Shown: positions 1-8,479 of the stretch, piece by piece
Layout: every line of letters begins with the position of its first letter
Numbering within the stretch: position 1 is the first letter of the stretch
Assembly: GCA_964432205.1 (NCBI GenBank)
Contig: CAYSMK010000028.1
Location: 1-64,000 of the forward strand
DNA: 64,000 bases
Origin: Geomobilibacter sp964432205
GTDB taxonomy: Bacteria > Desulfobacterota > Desulfuromonadia > Geobacterales > DSM-12255
Direction: 5' to 3'
Notes under the pieces: model-generated
Told to the model about the DNA's origin: nothing
The model's input: only the letters and a program-made list of their open reading frames with translations
The model's database searches: none
Translations under genes and position numbers: made by a program

Positions 1-73
1 CGATGATCAGCCCGAAGATCATCAGGATGATGACCCGGTTGCGGGCGGAATATTCAATAATCTTTTCTATCAT
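1..73 (-). CDS. cusA: CusA/CzcA-type heavy-metal RND efflux pump, N-terminal fragment (cut by window edge)
   Basis: Only the first 24 codons are inside the window. They read MIEKIIEYSARNRVII followed by a hydrophobic stretch, the typical start of inner-membrane RND metal pumps, whose first transmembrane helix begins about residue 13. It lies 38 nt downstream of the adaptor gene on the same strand, as expected for a cusCBA or czcCBA operon. The pump would exchange protons for periplasmic or cytoplasmic metal ions. The substrate (Cu/Ag or Co/Zn/Cd) cannot be read from this fragment; the symbol follows from the Met/His-rich adaptor next to it and is provisional. Confidence 0.75.
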   Translation of the reverse strand, partial: MIEKIIEYSARNRVIILMIFGLII

Positions 74-111
74 GGCAGCAGTCCTTGTCGGAGGTCGTTA
101 GGTAGTCGGCA

Positions 112-1530
112 TTACATCTTCATGTCATCCATCTTCAAGGTACCCTTCTTTGCCGGCTGCTGCTGTGCCGGTGGGGCACCATGACCTTCATGACCTCCCT
201 TGTCAGGCGCCGCGGGTTTCTTGTCATCCATCTTCATGCCTGGCATGCTTTCGTGTCCACCGCCACCCTTCAACTGGGATTCGGAATCGATCAGGTAGCC
301 CCCGGAGACCGCCACCTTGTCACCCGGCTTGAGACCCGACAGGATCTGGACCTTGTCGTCGGTCTGCTGGCCGACCCGGACATCACGCGGCTCGAACATG
401 CCGGGAGACATCTCCACCCAGACCACCTGGCGTTTGCCGGTGTCCATGACCGCGGTGATGGGGACAACAACTGCCGAGCCAAGAGGCACTCTTATGATGG
501 CGTTGACGAACATGTCGGGTTTGAGCTTCATGCCGGGATTGGGCATCTCCACCCTCGCCCTTACGGTCCTGGTCTTGGGGTCGAGGAACGGGTAGATGAA
601 CACGATCCGGCCGGTGAACGGTCTGCCGGGGAACGACTGGGAGCGGATCTCCACCTGCTGGCCTATGTGGATGTTGGGGAATTCGTTCTCGTAGACCTCC
701 ACCTCCACCCAGACCGTGGAGAGGTCGGCGATATTGAACAGGATATCGCCCGTATTGACGTACTGACCCTGCTGCACCATCTTTTCGATGACCACGCCGG
801 AGAGCGGCGTGTAGATGGGAAGACGGATGTTGGGCTTGCCGGCCTTTTCCAGTTCGGTAAGCTGGCTCTCCTTGACCCCGAAGAGCATCAGCCGCTGCTT
901 GGCCGACGCTACCAGGCCGTCGCCATTCTGGGCGATGGAGGCAATAGGGGAGTCCTTCAACTGGTCACGGCTCTTGAGCGCCAGCAGGTATTCCTGCTGG
1001 GTCGACACCAGGTCGGGCGAGTAGACCTCGGCCACCGGTCTGTCCTTGGCTACGAAAGAACCAACAGTGTTGACATGCAGCTTGTCGATGCGGCCGGCGA
1101 TCCAGGCGGTGACCTTGCCCTGGCGCGACTGGTCGTACTGGACGATGCCGACGGCGTTGATCTCCTTGTTGAGAATTTGTTGCTTCGCCTCTACCGTGGC
1201 GACGTTGGCCATGACCCGCTGGGTCGGCGAGAGGGAGACGTGGCCGAGCATCTCGGCCTGCTTCCTCTGCTCCGCGGTCATTTCACCGCCGGCGGCGCCT
1301 TCGATCTTCTTGATCAGTTCCATGCCGCAGATCGGGCAGGTCCCCGGCTTGTCCTTAATGATGAACGGGTGCATGGAGCAGGTGTAGAGCTGTTTGCCCT
1401 GGGCTGCCTTGGCATCCTTTCCCGTCACCGTTTTGGCGCTCTTCTGCTGCCACAGGTACCAGCCCCCGCCGGCAGCCGCAGCCAGGATGATTACCACCAG
1501 GGGGATCGCGATCTTTTTGTTCAGGGCCAT
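112..1530 (-). CDS. cusB: RND efflux periplasmic adaptor with heavy-metal-binding domain (CusB-like)
   Basis: A 472-residue membrane-fusion protein that would link the RND pump to the outer-membrane channel. An N-terminal anchor or signal (residues about 6-27) precedes a YHS-like heavy-metal-binding motif, CSMHP at 51-55 and CPICGMEL at 65-72, found at the front of many CusB/SilB-type adaptors. Lipoyl/barrel-sandwich and beta-barrel segments follow. The last 50 residues are rich in Met and His (HESMPGMKMDD, GHEGHG, KMDDMKM), which supports a copper or silver substrate. The ATG has a GAGG ribosome site 7 nt upstream. It follows the outer-membrane gene by 24 nt and precedes the pump gene by 38 nt, so the three are one operon. 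The metal is inferred. Confidence 0.9.
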   Translation of the reverse strand: MALNKKIAIPLVVIILAAAAGGGWYLWQQKSAKTVTGKDAKAAQGKQLYTCSMHPFIIKDKPGTCPICGMELIKKIEGAAGGEMTAEQRKQAEMLGHVSLSPTQRVMANVATVEAKQQILNKEINAVGIVQYDQSRQGKVTAWIAGRIDKLHVNTVGSFVAKDRPVAEVYSPDLVSTQQEYLLALKSRDQLKDSPIASIAQNGDGLVASAKQRLMLFGVKESQLTELEKAGKPNIRLPIYTPLSGVVIEKMVQQGQYVNTGDILFNIADLSTVWVEVEVYENEFPNIHIGQQVEIRSQSFPGRPFTGRIVFIYPFLDPKTRTVRARVEMPNPGMKLKPDMFVNAIIRVPLGSAVVVPITAVMDTGKRQVVWVEMSPGMFEPRDVRVGQQTDDKVQILSGLKPGDKVAVSGGYLIDSESQLKGGGGHESMPGMKMDDKKPAAPDKGGHEGHGAPPAQQQPAKKGTLKMDDMKM

Positions 1531-1554
1531 GGTCGTACCTCAGTATCGTGGATT

Positions 1555-2928
1555 TTAATTATGTTGAGAGTGTTCGGATGCGGGTACCGTCGTAGCCGGC
1601 GGTTGCGGCTGTTCCGCATTGTCCGCCGGCGGCGATGGCGTAGATACGAGCTCGGTGCCGATTGTCGCTTCGAGTTGCGCCAATTTCATCATGTACTCGG
1701 CCTGCGACTCGTACAGTTCCCGCTCGTAGTTGAACAGGTTCATCCGGCCGTCGAGCAGGGTCAGGAAATCCACCTTGTTCACCCGGTAACTGATGACCGC
1801 CGATTCCAGAGACTGTTCAGCCTGGGGGATGATGCCACCCTTGTACAGCTCCACCAGCTTCCGGCGGCGCTCCATCTGGGCCAGGAGGTCGTTGACCGAG
1901 TAGCCGATACTGTTCCTGAGGGCATTCAGCTCTTCCAGCGACATGTTCGTTTCGGATGACGCCTCCGCAACCATCGCCTGGCGCCTCTCCCGCTGGAGCG
2001 GCAGATTGAAGGTCACCCCCAGGGTGACCATGTTGTAGCCCGGATCGCTGACCATTTCGGTCGCAACGGCTTCCTTGAACATGTACTCGAAGGAGAGGTT
2101 GAAATCGGGCCAGTATTCTTTCCGTGCCAGTCGCTGGGACGCCTTGCCCTTGTTTACCAGATTGCTCAGGCTCTTGATCTGGGGTCGTTTTTCATCGGCA
2201 GTCTCTTTGAGCTGTTCGGGAGAAAGGGCAAGCTTCGGTATGTCGAAATCGGCGATCCTGCCGACCGGGGTATTTCCCGGCCGAAAGAGCAGATAGTTCA
2301 GGTTGGCTTCCAGGCTCCTTCGCTGCTGTTGCAGGGTGATCTGCATGTCCAGCATCTTGGACCGTTCCAGTCCGGCCTTGTAGATGTCCTGCTGTACCCC
2401 CTGGCCGACGGAATACTTCGACTCCGCAATAGTCGTGAAATCGGCGAGGATCTGCAGGTTCTTCTCGACGATCTCCAGCGATTTGTCCACGCTATAGAGC
2501 TGGTAGTAGGTCTCCTTGACCATGCGGGTAAGCTCCAGTCTCCGCTCTTCGATGGACCACCGGTAGGACTCGGCCTCGTACTGGGCGATCTCACCCTTGA
2601 TGGCCCGCTTCCCCCAGAAGGGTATCTGCTGCGAGATGCCGATTGCCTTGGCAGACTGGGGGTCCTTGTTGAAGACAAACGGCTCACGGGCGAGCATGTT
2701 CTGCAGCTTGAACATGAACATCGGGTCTTCAAGGGCCGATGCCTGCTTAGCCTTGTTGGTAAACATCTGCCAGCGGGCCTGGGATGACTTCAGTTCAGGG
2801 TTGTTGGCAGCTGCCGTTGCTACCAGAGACGCCAGGTCTTCGGCCGGCAATTTCACCTCTTCCGACCACGCCGTGACTGACGGAAGAGACAGCAACATCA
2901 GTAATGCAAGTGTGCGAAGGCATTTCAT
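1555..2928 (-). CDS. cusC: TolC-family outer-membrane efflux protein (CusC/CzcC-like)
   Basis: A 457-residue outer-membrane channel of the TolC superfamily, first gene of the metal efflux operon. A signal peptide (MKCLRTLALLMLLSLPSVTA) is followed by two OEP repeats with long coiled-coil stretches; LNYLLFRPG and NLPLQRERR are typical OEP segments. The C-terminus is a low-complexity Pro/Gln/His tail ending HSQHN. The start is supported by an AGGAG element 6 nt before the ATG. A sigma-54 type promoter lies 38-53 nt upstream and paired GAATATTC palindromes about 110-140 nt upstream, so the operon is probably switched on by a metal-responsive NtrC-type regulator. Confidence 0.88.
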   Translation of the reverse strand: MKCLRTLALLMLLSLPSVTAWSEEVKLPAEDLASLVATAAANNPELKSSQARWQMFTNKAKQASALEDPMFMFKLQNMLAREPFVFNKDPQSAKAIGISQQIPFWGKRAIKGEIAQYEAESYRWSIEERRLELTRMVKETYYQLYSVDKSLEIVEKNLQILADFTTIAESKYSVGQGVQQDIYKAGLERSKMLDMQITLQQQRRSLEANLNYLLFRPGNTPVGRIADFDIPKLALSPEQLKETADEKRPQIKSLSNLVNKGKASQRLARKEYWPDFNLSFEYMFKEAVATEMVSDPGYNMVTLGVTFNLPLQRERRQAMVAEASSETNMSLEELNALRNSIGYSVNDLLAQMERRRKLVELYKGGIIPQAEQSLESAVISYRVNKVDFLTLLDGRMNLFNYERELYESQAEYMMKLAQLEATIGTELVSTPSPPADNAEQPQPPATTVPASEHSQHN

Positions 2929-2965
2929 GGGAGCTCCTGACCATGTGTTGTCGATGCAGATGTTT

Positions 2966-2981
2966 TACACAGATTGTGCCA
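2966..2981 (-). promoter_or_regulatory. Candidate sigma-54 promoter of the cusCBA-type operon
   Basis: On the minus strand TGGCAC-AATCT-GTGTA matches the -24 element exactly and keeps the fixed distance to a weaker -12 element (GTGTA in place of TTGCA). Transcription would start near 2955, giving a leader of about 27 nt before the ATG at 2928. The enhancer-like pair at 3038-3066 is at the right distance. Inferred from sequence only. Confidence 0.65.
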
Positions 2982-3037
2982 ATTGCTATATAACTGATTT
3001 TGCTGATTTATTGATAGGGACACGCATAATGATTGCA

Positions 3038-3066
3038 GAATATTCATTGCTTAGAGTTGAATATTC
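3038..3066. promoter_or_regulatory. Paired GAATATTC palindromes, candidate enhancer of the cus-type operon
   Basis: Two perfect 8-bp palindromes GAATATTC at 3038-3045 and 3059-3066 are 21 bp apart, two turns of the helix, so two dimers would sit on one DNA face. They lie roughly 100 bp upstream of the predicted start of the efflux operon. Similar pairs occur at 11003-11030 and 11821-11848. I infer they bind the NtrC-type regulator encoded at 3143-4507. Confidence 0.6.
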
Positions 3067-3142
3067 CGCAGCGCATTCCCTGTTTGACTGAGTTTTGTTT
3101 AATCATCGGGTATTCAGCCACGTTCCTTCAATAAAGTTTTTG

Positions 3143-4507
3143 TTACCGCTGGTTGTTGCCTGGCAGGACGATGCCGTATTTCTCTATCCGATAGATCAGT
3201 GTATGGCGGGGTATTCTCAGAAAACGGGCAGCAGCAGCCTGGTTCCAGGCTTTGCGTTCCAATGCCGCAACGACTACTTCCCGCTCCAGTTGCTCAAGAG
3301 AATACCCTTCGTCCGGCAGCCTTATAACCGCACTCCCGGGAGCGCTACCTTCCCGGAGCTTGTCAGGCAGGTCGTCGTGGGTAATATTATCACCGCTTCG
3401 CATTATGAGCAGTCGTTCGACAGTGTTTTCCAGCTCCCGTACATTTCCGGGCCATGGATACATTACCAGGGTCTCAAGGGTATCCTTGGCAAAGGTGACT
3501 TTTTCGCTGCCGTGCTTGTTACAGAAGTATCTGATGAGGAGCGGGATGTCTTTACGCCTTTCACGGAGAGGCGGAAGATGGATTGGTATGACCGACAGAC
3601 GGTAATAGAGGTCTTCGCGGAAGGTCCCTGCTGCAACCGCCCGGTCGATGTCCAGGTTGGTGGCCGAAACGACACGGACATCCAGTTTCTGGGCTCTTGT
3701 CCCCCCCACCGGTTCGACTTCCTTTTCCTGCAACGCCCTGAGCAGCTTCGGCTGGAGTTCAACCGGCAGATCACCCACCTCGTCAAGGAACAGAGTCCCG
3801 CCATCCGCCAGTTGGAATTTTCCGGTCTTGTCCCTTATCGCTCCGGTAAACGCCCCTTTGACATGGCCGAACAGCTCGCTCTCCAGCAACTCGCGGGGGA
3901 TGGCGGCACAGTTGATGGCGACAAAAGGAGCATCTTTGCGTGAGCTGTTGGCGTGGATGGACCTGGCCACCAGCTCCTTGCCGGTGCCGGATTCGCCGGT
4001 GATCAGAATTGCTGCCTCGGTGTCGGCCACCTTGCGGATCACCTCAAAAACCTTTTCCATTTCTTTGGATGAACCGACGATGGTGCGAAAATCAGCTTTA
4101 TCCGACAACTCGCTCTTGAGGCGCTTGTTCTCCTCGGCCAGACCGCAGAACTCAAGTGCCTTCCTGACCGTCAGCCTGAGCTCATCCCTGTTGAACGGCT
4201 TGGTGATGTAGTCATAGGCGCCGGCCTTCATGGCCTCCACTGCGACGTCAACGGTCCCGAAGGCGGTTATGATGATCACCAGCGTCTCAGGCGAACGCTC
4301 CTTGATGGACTTGAGCACCATCAGCCCATCCATGCCCGGCATGTTCATATCGGTAATGACCAGGTCGGGCTGAGACTGTCCGAACCAGTACAACCCTTCC
4401 TCTCCCGATGAGGCGGTCTGGACTTCGTATCCATATTCCTGAAGGTTATATTCGAGCACCCGTCGCAACGAGGTGTCATCATCAATGACGAGTATCTTCG
4501 CTTTCAT
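3143..4507 (-). CDS. Sigma-54-dependent response regulator, NtrC/ZraR type
   Basis: A 454-residue activator with three domains. A receiver (residues 1-120) has the phosphoacceptor Asp53 in ITDMNMPGMDG. An AAA+ sigma-54 interaction domain follows (about 140-375) with Walker A TGESGTGKE and the sigma-54 contact loop GAFTGA. A Fis-type helix-turn-helix ends near residue 445 (AAAARFLRIPRHTLIYRI). I chose the ATG at 4507 because an AGGA site precedes it and the receiver fold starts there; longer frames add only unrelated residues. No partner histidine kinase is adjacent. The efflux operon it faces has sigma-54 elements, so control of metal export, as by ZraR, is a reasonable inference. Confidence 0.9.
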   Translation of the reverse strand: MKAKILVIDDDTSLRRVLEYNLQEYGYEVQTASSGEEGLYWFGQSQPDLVITDMNMPGMDGLMVLKSIKERSPETLVIIITAFGTVDVAVEAMKAGAYDYITKPFNRDELRLTVRKALEFCGLAEENKRLKSELSDKADFRTIVGSSKEMEKVFEVIRKVADTEAAILITGESGTGKELVARSIHANSSRKDAPFVAINCAAIPRELLESELFGHVKGAFTGAIRDKTGKFQLADGGTLFLDEVGDLPVELQPKLLRALQEKEVEPVGGTRAQKLDVRVVSATNLDIDRAVAAGTFREDLYYRLSVIPIHLPPLRERRKDIPLLIRYFCNKHGSEKVTFAKDTLETLVMYPWPGNVRELENTVERLLIMRSGDNITHDDLPDKLREGSAPGSAVIRLPDEGYSLEQLEREVVVAALERKAWNQAAAARFLRIPRHTLIYRIEKYGIVLPGNNQR

Positions 4508-4797
4508 GGCGTTCCTGGGAGGTGAAGTGGGGTGAGATAGTGCAGAAGGCCGATGCCAACGATGAACGAAAACAGAATGCATGGCCGGGTTATCGATGTT
4601 TTTTTCATGATTCCTTCTGCTTCCTGCTGCATCGGACTGGCAAGATCACCCCGCAGCAAGCGGCGGGGTATCTGAACGAATAGTTGATTGGATCGTCACA
4701 AGTGACGGCCGATGTGCCTCCTCTATGAATTCATCTTGAAGAAGAGGAGCTCAATTGCGGTTCCGCGTTTCCGGGCACCAAATTCAGAAAGGTTGCG
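4508..4797. other. Intergenic region without a convincing gene
   Basis: No frame looks coding. Two inverted repeats are visible: ACCCCGC/GCGGGGT around 4654-4676 and CTCCTCT/AGAGGAG around 4716-4750. Neither is followed by a run of T on either strand, so I do not call a terminator. Confidence 0.5.
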
Positions 4798-5301
4798 CTA
4801 CAGCACGAGCACCATCATGGGCACCATCATGATGAGCATGAGACCGGTTCCCCACCATCCCCACTTGCCCCCGCCAAAATGATGCGAAAAAAAGCCGTGG
4901 TCTCCATGCTCGCCGCCGGCGTCCGCGATACTCGCGTTGACCTCGTATTGAATGATCTCACCCGGCTTCTGATGATCGGCAATCTTTATGACCACCTTAT
5001 AATCGCCGGCTTTCTCGAACTTCCAGGAATCGATATACTCGGCATCAAGAAGATCCACCGTGCGCTTGATGATCGGCTGATCAGCATTCCGCTCATAGAC
5101 TTCCAGCGTCACGTCTCTGTCGGTGACGGCGGTCCCGTCCTTACTCAAGTTCAGAGACAGCTGCACGCTGCCATGGGCTTCGATCTTCTCCGGTGACAGC
5201 TTTATGGTTGCTTTCAGTCCTTGCTGGGAAAAGCTCTGCTCGAGGCCGAATGCGGCTCCAGGAAGTGCGACCAGCAACATAATCAGCAACATTCTTTTCA
5301 C
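4798..5301 (-). CDS. Exported FixH/YtkA-like protein with C-terminal membrane anchor
   Basis: A 167-residue protein with a signal peptide (residues 1-19). An Ig-like beta-sandwich of about 100 residues resembles FixH/YtkA domains (VTLEVYERN, GDYKVVIKIAD). A His-rich hinge (GGEHGDHGFFSHHFGGG) and one C-terminal transmembrane helix (about 148-166) follow. The start codon is GTG with AAGGAG 9 nt upstream; an internal ATG three codons later is possible. The fold suggests a periplasmic domain tethered to the inner membrane. The His cluster and the neighbouring efflux genes suggest a metal link, but this is inference. No CcoGHIS genes are nearby, so a FixH role in cytochrome oxidase assembly is not supported. 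Confidence 0.6.
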   Translation of the reverse strand: MKRMLLIMLLVALPGAAFGLEQSFSQQGLKATIKLSPEKIEAHGSVQLSLNLSKDGTAVTDRDVTLEVYERNADQPIIKRTVDLLDAEYIDSWKFEKAGDYKVVIKIADHQKPGEIIQYEVNASIADAGGEHGDHGFFSHHFGGGKWGWWGTGLMLIMMVPMMVLVL

Positions 5302-5355
5302 TGTGGGGATCTCCTTTATTGTGCAGTTGATCAGCCATTGCCGATGCTGATTGTT

Positions 5356-5706
5356 CTAGACTATACAGCCCGCTACCTTATACACCTCGTTCATCACCAC
5401 ATCGGGGTCGGTGGCCTGGTGCATGATCAGTTCGCGAAGCCTGACAAAAGATTCCACAGTCATCTTGTATATTTCCAGTCCGACACCATCCTCACCGTAC
5501 CGTATAACCCGGGCATCCATTCCGATGGTGTAAGGGTAGGCAGTCACTGTCACATGAACCGGTTCGCTCAAGGGAATCACCATCGATGTCTTTACGTACA
5601 TTCCCTTGAGGCAGATATCATCTAACTCACCGGAGAAACTGGAGCCATTGCCTGCGACTAAAACGTCAGCTTTCAGCTTGACCCTGGTACAATTTCGCTT
5701 TTCCAT
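5356..5706 (-). CDS. PilZ-domain protein
   Basis: A 116-residue single-domain protein. The N-terminal RNCTRVKLKADV segment resembles the Arg-rich start of PilZ domains, and GELDDICLKGM fits the (D/N)xSxxG position with Cys-Leu in place of Ser. Strands such as VHVTVTAYPYTIGMDARVIRYGEDGVGLEI complete a beta-barrel-like pattern. PilZ domains bind cyclic di-GMP; the Ser substitution leaves binding uncertain. It sits between an OsmC-family gene and a FixH-like gene, all on the minus strand, with no obvious partner. Confidence 0.7.
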   Translation of the reverse strand: MEKRNCTRVKLKADVLVAGNGSSFSGELDDICLKGMYVKTSMVIPLSEPVHVTVTAYPYTIGMDARVIRYGEDGVGLEIYKMTVESFVRLRELIMHQATDPDVVMNEVYKVAGCIV

Positions 5707-5743
5707 TGGTCAACAGCCTCCCCGTGGTTTGTATGCCGGGCGA

Positions 5744-6307
5744 TTAGACTTTGGACTGGTCAACAGTTGAAACGATCTCTACCGGTCCCGCAGGGTCGCC
5801 GGGCTGCATGAGTTCTACCTTGCCGCTGACCGGTATCGGGCGGCTAAAGGTGTCCTGGACGGGGCAGTGCTTCTCCACCAGTGCGGCGAGCTGGCTTATG
5901 CTCTCCGGCGACGCGGGCGAAACGATCCGGGTGGTAAAGCTGATGTTGTTGAAACCCGCGGGGACTTCGGCCAATCCCAGAAAACCGTGCAGGTCGAGAT
6001 TGCCTTTGGCGTGGATTTCTATACTGCTGATTTCGATGCCCAGCACAGCGGCGAAGGCCCGGTAGACGATCTCCTGACACCCACCCAGGGCGGCCAGAAG
6101 CAATTCCACCGGATTGGGGGCCGTGTCGCTGCCGCCCAGTTCCCGTGGTTCGTCCATTGGAACGGTGAAGCCCCGAATTTCGGAACGTACCGTAAAGTCC
6201 GGGGTGTCCGAATAGGTCGAGGCTCGGAACACTGAATTTGCCAGTTTTGGGTTCTTTTTGACCGTGGCAATCAGATTTTCTACAGAGGTCTTGATGGTAT
6301 CTGACAC
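5744..6307 (-). CDS. OsmC/Ohr-family peroxide-detoxifying protein
   Basis: A 187-residue OsmC-family protein. The two reactive cysteines are Cys77 in LAALGGCQE and Cys148 in VEKHCPVQDTF, both in the family's expected contexts, so it probably reduces organic hydroperoxides. The start is GTG at 6307 with AAGGAG four nt upstream. It stands just upstream of the PilZ gene and downstream of cysK on the same strand. The sequence does not decide between OsmC, Ohr and the broader YhfA-like group. Confidence 0.85.
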   Translation of the reverse strand: MSDTIKTSVENLIATVKKNPKLANSVFRASTYSDTPDFTVRSEIRGFTVPMDEPRELGGSDTAPNPVELLLAALGGCQEIVYRAFAAVLGIEISSIEIHAKGNLDLHGFLGLAEVPAGFNNISFTTRIVSPASPESISQLAALVEKHCPVQDTFSRPIPVSGKVELMQPGDPAGPVEIVSTVDQSKV

Positions 6308-6374
6308 ACGTGCTCCTTCTTCGTTACAATTGGTCGAACTGGACCATTTTCGTGGGTTTTTTGAGTACCGATGA

Positions 6375-7304
6375 CTACTGATCTTGGAACAGTGCAGTGC
6401 TCAGGTATCGTTCACCGGTGTCCGGCAGTACCACTACGATCATCTTCCCCTTGTTTTCCGGTCGCCTGGCAACCTCCAGGGCGGCAAAAGCTGCGGCACC
6501 CGAAGAAATTCCCACGAGTAATCCTTCTTCCCGGGAGAAGCGCCGGGCGGTTTCAAAGGCATCCTCATTTCTGACCTTGAAAATCTCGTCGATCACCTCG
6601 CGGTTCAGGACCTCGGGAACGAAACCGGCACCGATCCCCTGAATCTTATGGGGGCCAGGCTGCCCACCCGAAAGAACCGGAGAGTCAAGCGGCTCGACAG
6701 CTATCACCTGCACGCCAGGCTTTCGCTTCTTGAGTACCTCGCCGACCCCTGTTACGGTCCCGCCAGTACCGACGCCCGCAACAAAGATATCGATCTTCCC
6801 ATCGGTATCATTCCAGATCTCTTCGGCAGTGGTAATCCGGTGAATATATGGGTTTGCCGGGTTCTTGAACTGCTGGGGGATGAATGAGTCGGGTATCTCG
6901 GCAGCCAGTTCCTCGGCCTTTTTGATCGCCCCCTTCATCCCTTCCGAACCGGGCGTCAGGACCAGTTCGGCGCCGTATGCCTTGAGAAGGTTTCTCCGTT
7001 CCATGCTCATGGTCTCCGGCATGGTGAGAATCAGCCGGTACCCCCTGGCGGCACAGACAAAGGCAAGGGCAATGCCGGTGTTGCCGCTGGTCGGCTCGAT
7101 GATGACAGTGTCTTTCTTGATCTGCCCGGTAGTTTCGGCATCGCGGATCATGGAAAACCCTATCCGGTCCTTGACGCTGCCACCGGGGTTGAAGGATTCC
7201 AGTTTGGCGACAACATCTGCCTTCACGTCGCCGGTTACGCGGAGGAGCCGCAATAAAGGGGTTTTGCCGATCAGGTCAGTCAGGTTGTTGTAAATGTTCG
7301 CCAT
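6375..7304 (-). CDS. cysK: Cysteine synthase A (O-acetylserine sulfhydrylase)
   Basis: A 309-residue PLP enzyme that makes cysteine from O-acetylserine and sulfide. The PLP lysine is Lys45 in PGGSVKDRIG. The substrate-binding loop TSGNTG and the phosphate-binding loop GTGGTVTG follow. Length and motif order fit CysK. The ATG has a strong AAAGGAG site. It lies 33 nt downstream of an isolated flgC; nothing in the sequence shows how the two are related. Confidence 0.95.
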   Translation of the reverse strand: MANIYNNLTDLIGKTPLLRLLRVTGDVKADVVAKLESFNPGGSVKDRIGFSMIRDAETTGQIKKDTVIIEPTSGNTGIALAFVCAARGYRLILTMPETMSMERRNLLKAYGAELVLTPGSEGMKGAIKKAEELAAEIPDSFIPQQFKNPANPYIHRITTAEEIWNDTDGKIDIFVAGVGTGGTVTGVGEVLKKRKPGVQVIAVEPLDSPVLSGGQPGPHKIQGIGAGFVPEVLNREVIDEIFKVRNEDAFETARRFSREEGLLVGISSGAAAFAALEVARRPENKGKMIVVVLPDTGERYLSTALFQDQ

Positions 7305-7337
7305 GTTTTCTCCTTTTTCGTAGAGATGTCGTAATGT

Positions 7338-7742
7338 CTATTTTGAACCGATTGACAGGGCTTTCATCTGCATGTCCATCCCTGCTTTCATCGCGGTCAC
7401 GTTCGCTTCATAGGTTCTGGTCGCAGCGATCATGTCGGCCATTTCCTCGACAACATTCACATTCGGATAGGCCACATAACCGTCAGGCATCGCGTCAGGA
7501 TGTCCGGGGTCGTACTGGAGGCGGGGAGCAGACTGATCTTCAATGACCGCTACGACCTCGACCCCTCCGCTCTTCTTGGCGTTGGCTTCATCCAGCATGG
7601 TGGCAAAAACCGCATCCTTGCGCCGGTACGGTCCGCCTTCGGCAGTCCTGGTGGAGTTCGCATTGGCAAGGTTCGACGCGATCTGGTTCATGCGCGTGCG
7701 TTCCGCAGTCAGGGCAGAAGCACTTATTTCCATCGCATCCAT
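7338..7742 (-). CDS. flgC: Flagellar basal-body rod protein FlgC, isolated copy
   Basis: A 134-residue proximal rod protein. The N-terminal rod signature is clear (ISASALTAERTRMNQIASN, then GPYRRKDAVF) and so is the C-terminal FlgC block (VNVVEEMADMIAATRTYEAN). It would polymerise into the rod between the export gate and the hook. The start at 7742 has an AGGAGG site. The oddity is its setting: no flgB, fliE or other flagellar gene is in the window, and it lies between an ABC ATPase (53 nt upstream) and cysK (33 nt downstream). Whether this is the only flgC or a second copy cannot be told here. Confidence 0.9.
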   Translation of the reverse strand: MDAMEISASALTAERTRMNQIASNLANANSTRTAEGGPYRRKDAVFATMLDEANAKKSGGVEVVAVIEDQSAPRLQYDPGHPDAMPDGYVAYPNVNVVEEMADMIAATRTYEANVTAMKAGMDMQMKALSIGSK

Positions 7743-7795
7743 CCATTACCTCCTGAGCGGTTCAGACCTTTAATTATCCTGATATGTTGCCAAGA

Positions 7796-8467
7796 CTAGG
7801 CATTCACCACCATGCCGTCCTTCAGGTTGATCGTCCGGTCGGAATACGCCCCGTTCTCGGGGTTGTGGGTCACCATGACAACGGTCTGGCCGGCATCGTT
7901 CAGTTCCCGGAACAGCGCCATGACCTCCTCGCTGGTCTTGGAATCCAGGTTGCCGGTCGGCTCGTCCGCCAGCAGGATGTGGGGATTGTTGACTATGGCC
8001 CGGGCAATGGCGACCCGTTCCTGTTCGCCGCCGGAGAGCTGGTTGGGCAGCCGGTCGAGCTTGGCGCCGAGGCCGACCCTTTCCAGTGCCTGACGTGCAG
8101 CGGTCTGTTTTGCCGCTGTGCTCATCTTGACGATGGCCAGCGGCAGCATGACATTCTCAATGGCGGTCAGATAGGGGATCAGGTGGAAGGACTGGAAGAC
8201 AAAACCCAGATTCTGTGCCCGGAAGTCGGCCAGTTTTTCGCCGGAGAGTTGGTATACTTTTTCGCCGGCCATCTCCACATCACCCACGGTGGGATGGTTC
8301 ATCCCACCCAGCACCGACAACAGGGTACTCTTGCCGGAGCCCGACTGCCCCATGATAGTGATGAATTCGCCGGCCTCGATGCTGATGTCCACACCGCGCA
8401 GTGCTTCGACCACATCATCGCCGCTGGTGTATTGTTTCTTCACGTTCCTGATCTCTATGAGCGCCAT
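7796..8467 (-). CDS. ABC transporter ATP-binding protein, LolD/MacB type
   Basis: A 223-residue ATPase with Walker A GQSGSGKST, Q-loop VFQSFHL, signature LSGGEQERVAIARA and Walker B ILLADEPTGN, all typical of the LolD/MacB/FtsE branch that works by mechanotransmission. It is 12 nt downstream of the FtsX-type permease and last of a five-gene minus-strand run starting at 10868 with HMA and DUF2318 proteins. A similar permease-ATPase-DUF2318 set occurs in the iron-uptake P19/FTR1 loci of Campylobacter, from general knowledge. Here the run lacks FTR1 and P19. The substrate is unknown; export or periplasmic handling of a metal is the likely theme. Confidence 0.9.
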   Translation of the reverse strand: MALIEIRNVKKQYTSGDDVVEALRGVDISIEAGEFITIMGQSGSGKSTLLSVLGGMNHPTVGDVEMAGEKVYQLSGEKLADFRAQNLGFVFQSFHLIPYLTAIENVMLPLAIVKMSTAAKQTAARQALERVGLGAKLDRLPNQLSGGEQERVAIARAIVNNPHILLADEPTGNLDSKTSEEVMALFRELNDAGQTVVMVTHNPENGAYSDRTINLKDGMVVNA

Positions 8468-8479
8468 AGTCTCCTCGTG

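Noticed and set aside
48..55. GAATATTC inside the first codons of cusA
   Set aside because: It encodes Glu-Tyr-Ser of the conserved N-terminus and has no second copy 20-21 bp away.
181..1959. 592-codon plus-strand frame opposite cusB and cusC
   Set aside because: Antisense shadow of clear coding genes; no domain and no ribosome site. Such frames are common at this GC content.
5322..5337. TGGC-N8-TGCA on the minus strand upstream of the FixH-like gene as a sigma-54 promoter
   Set aside because: Spacing is right, but the implied start would fall inside the ribosome site and the -24 element is weak.
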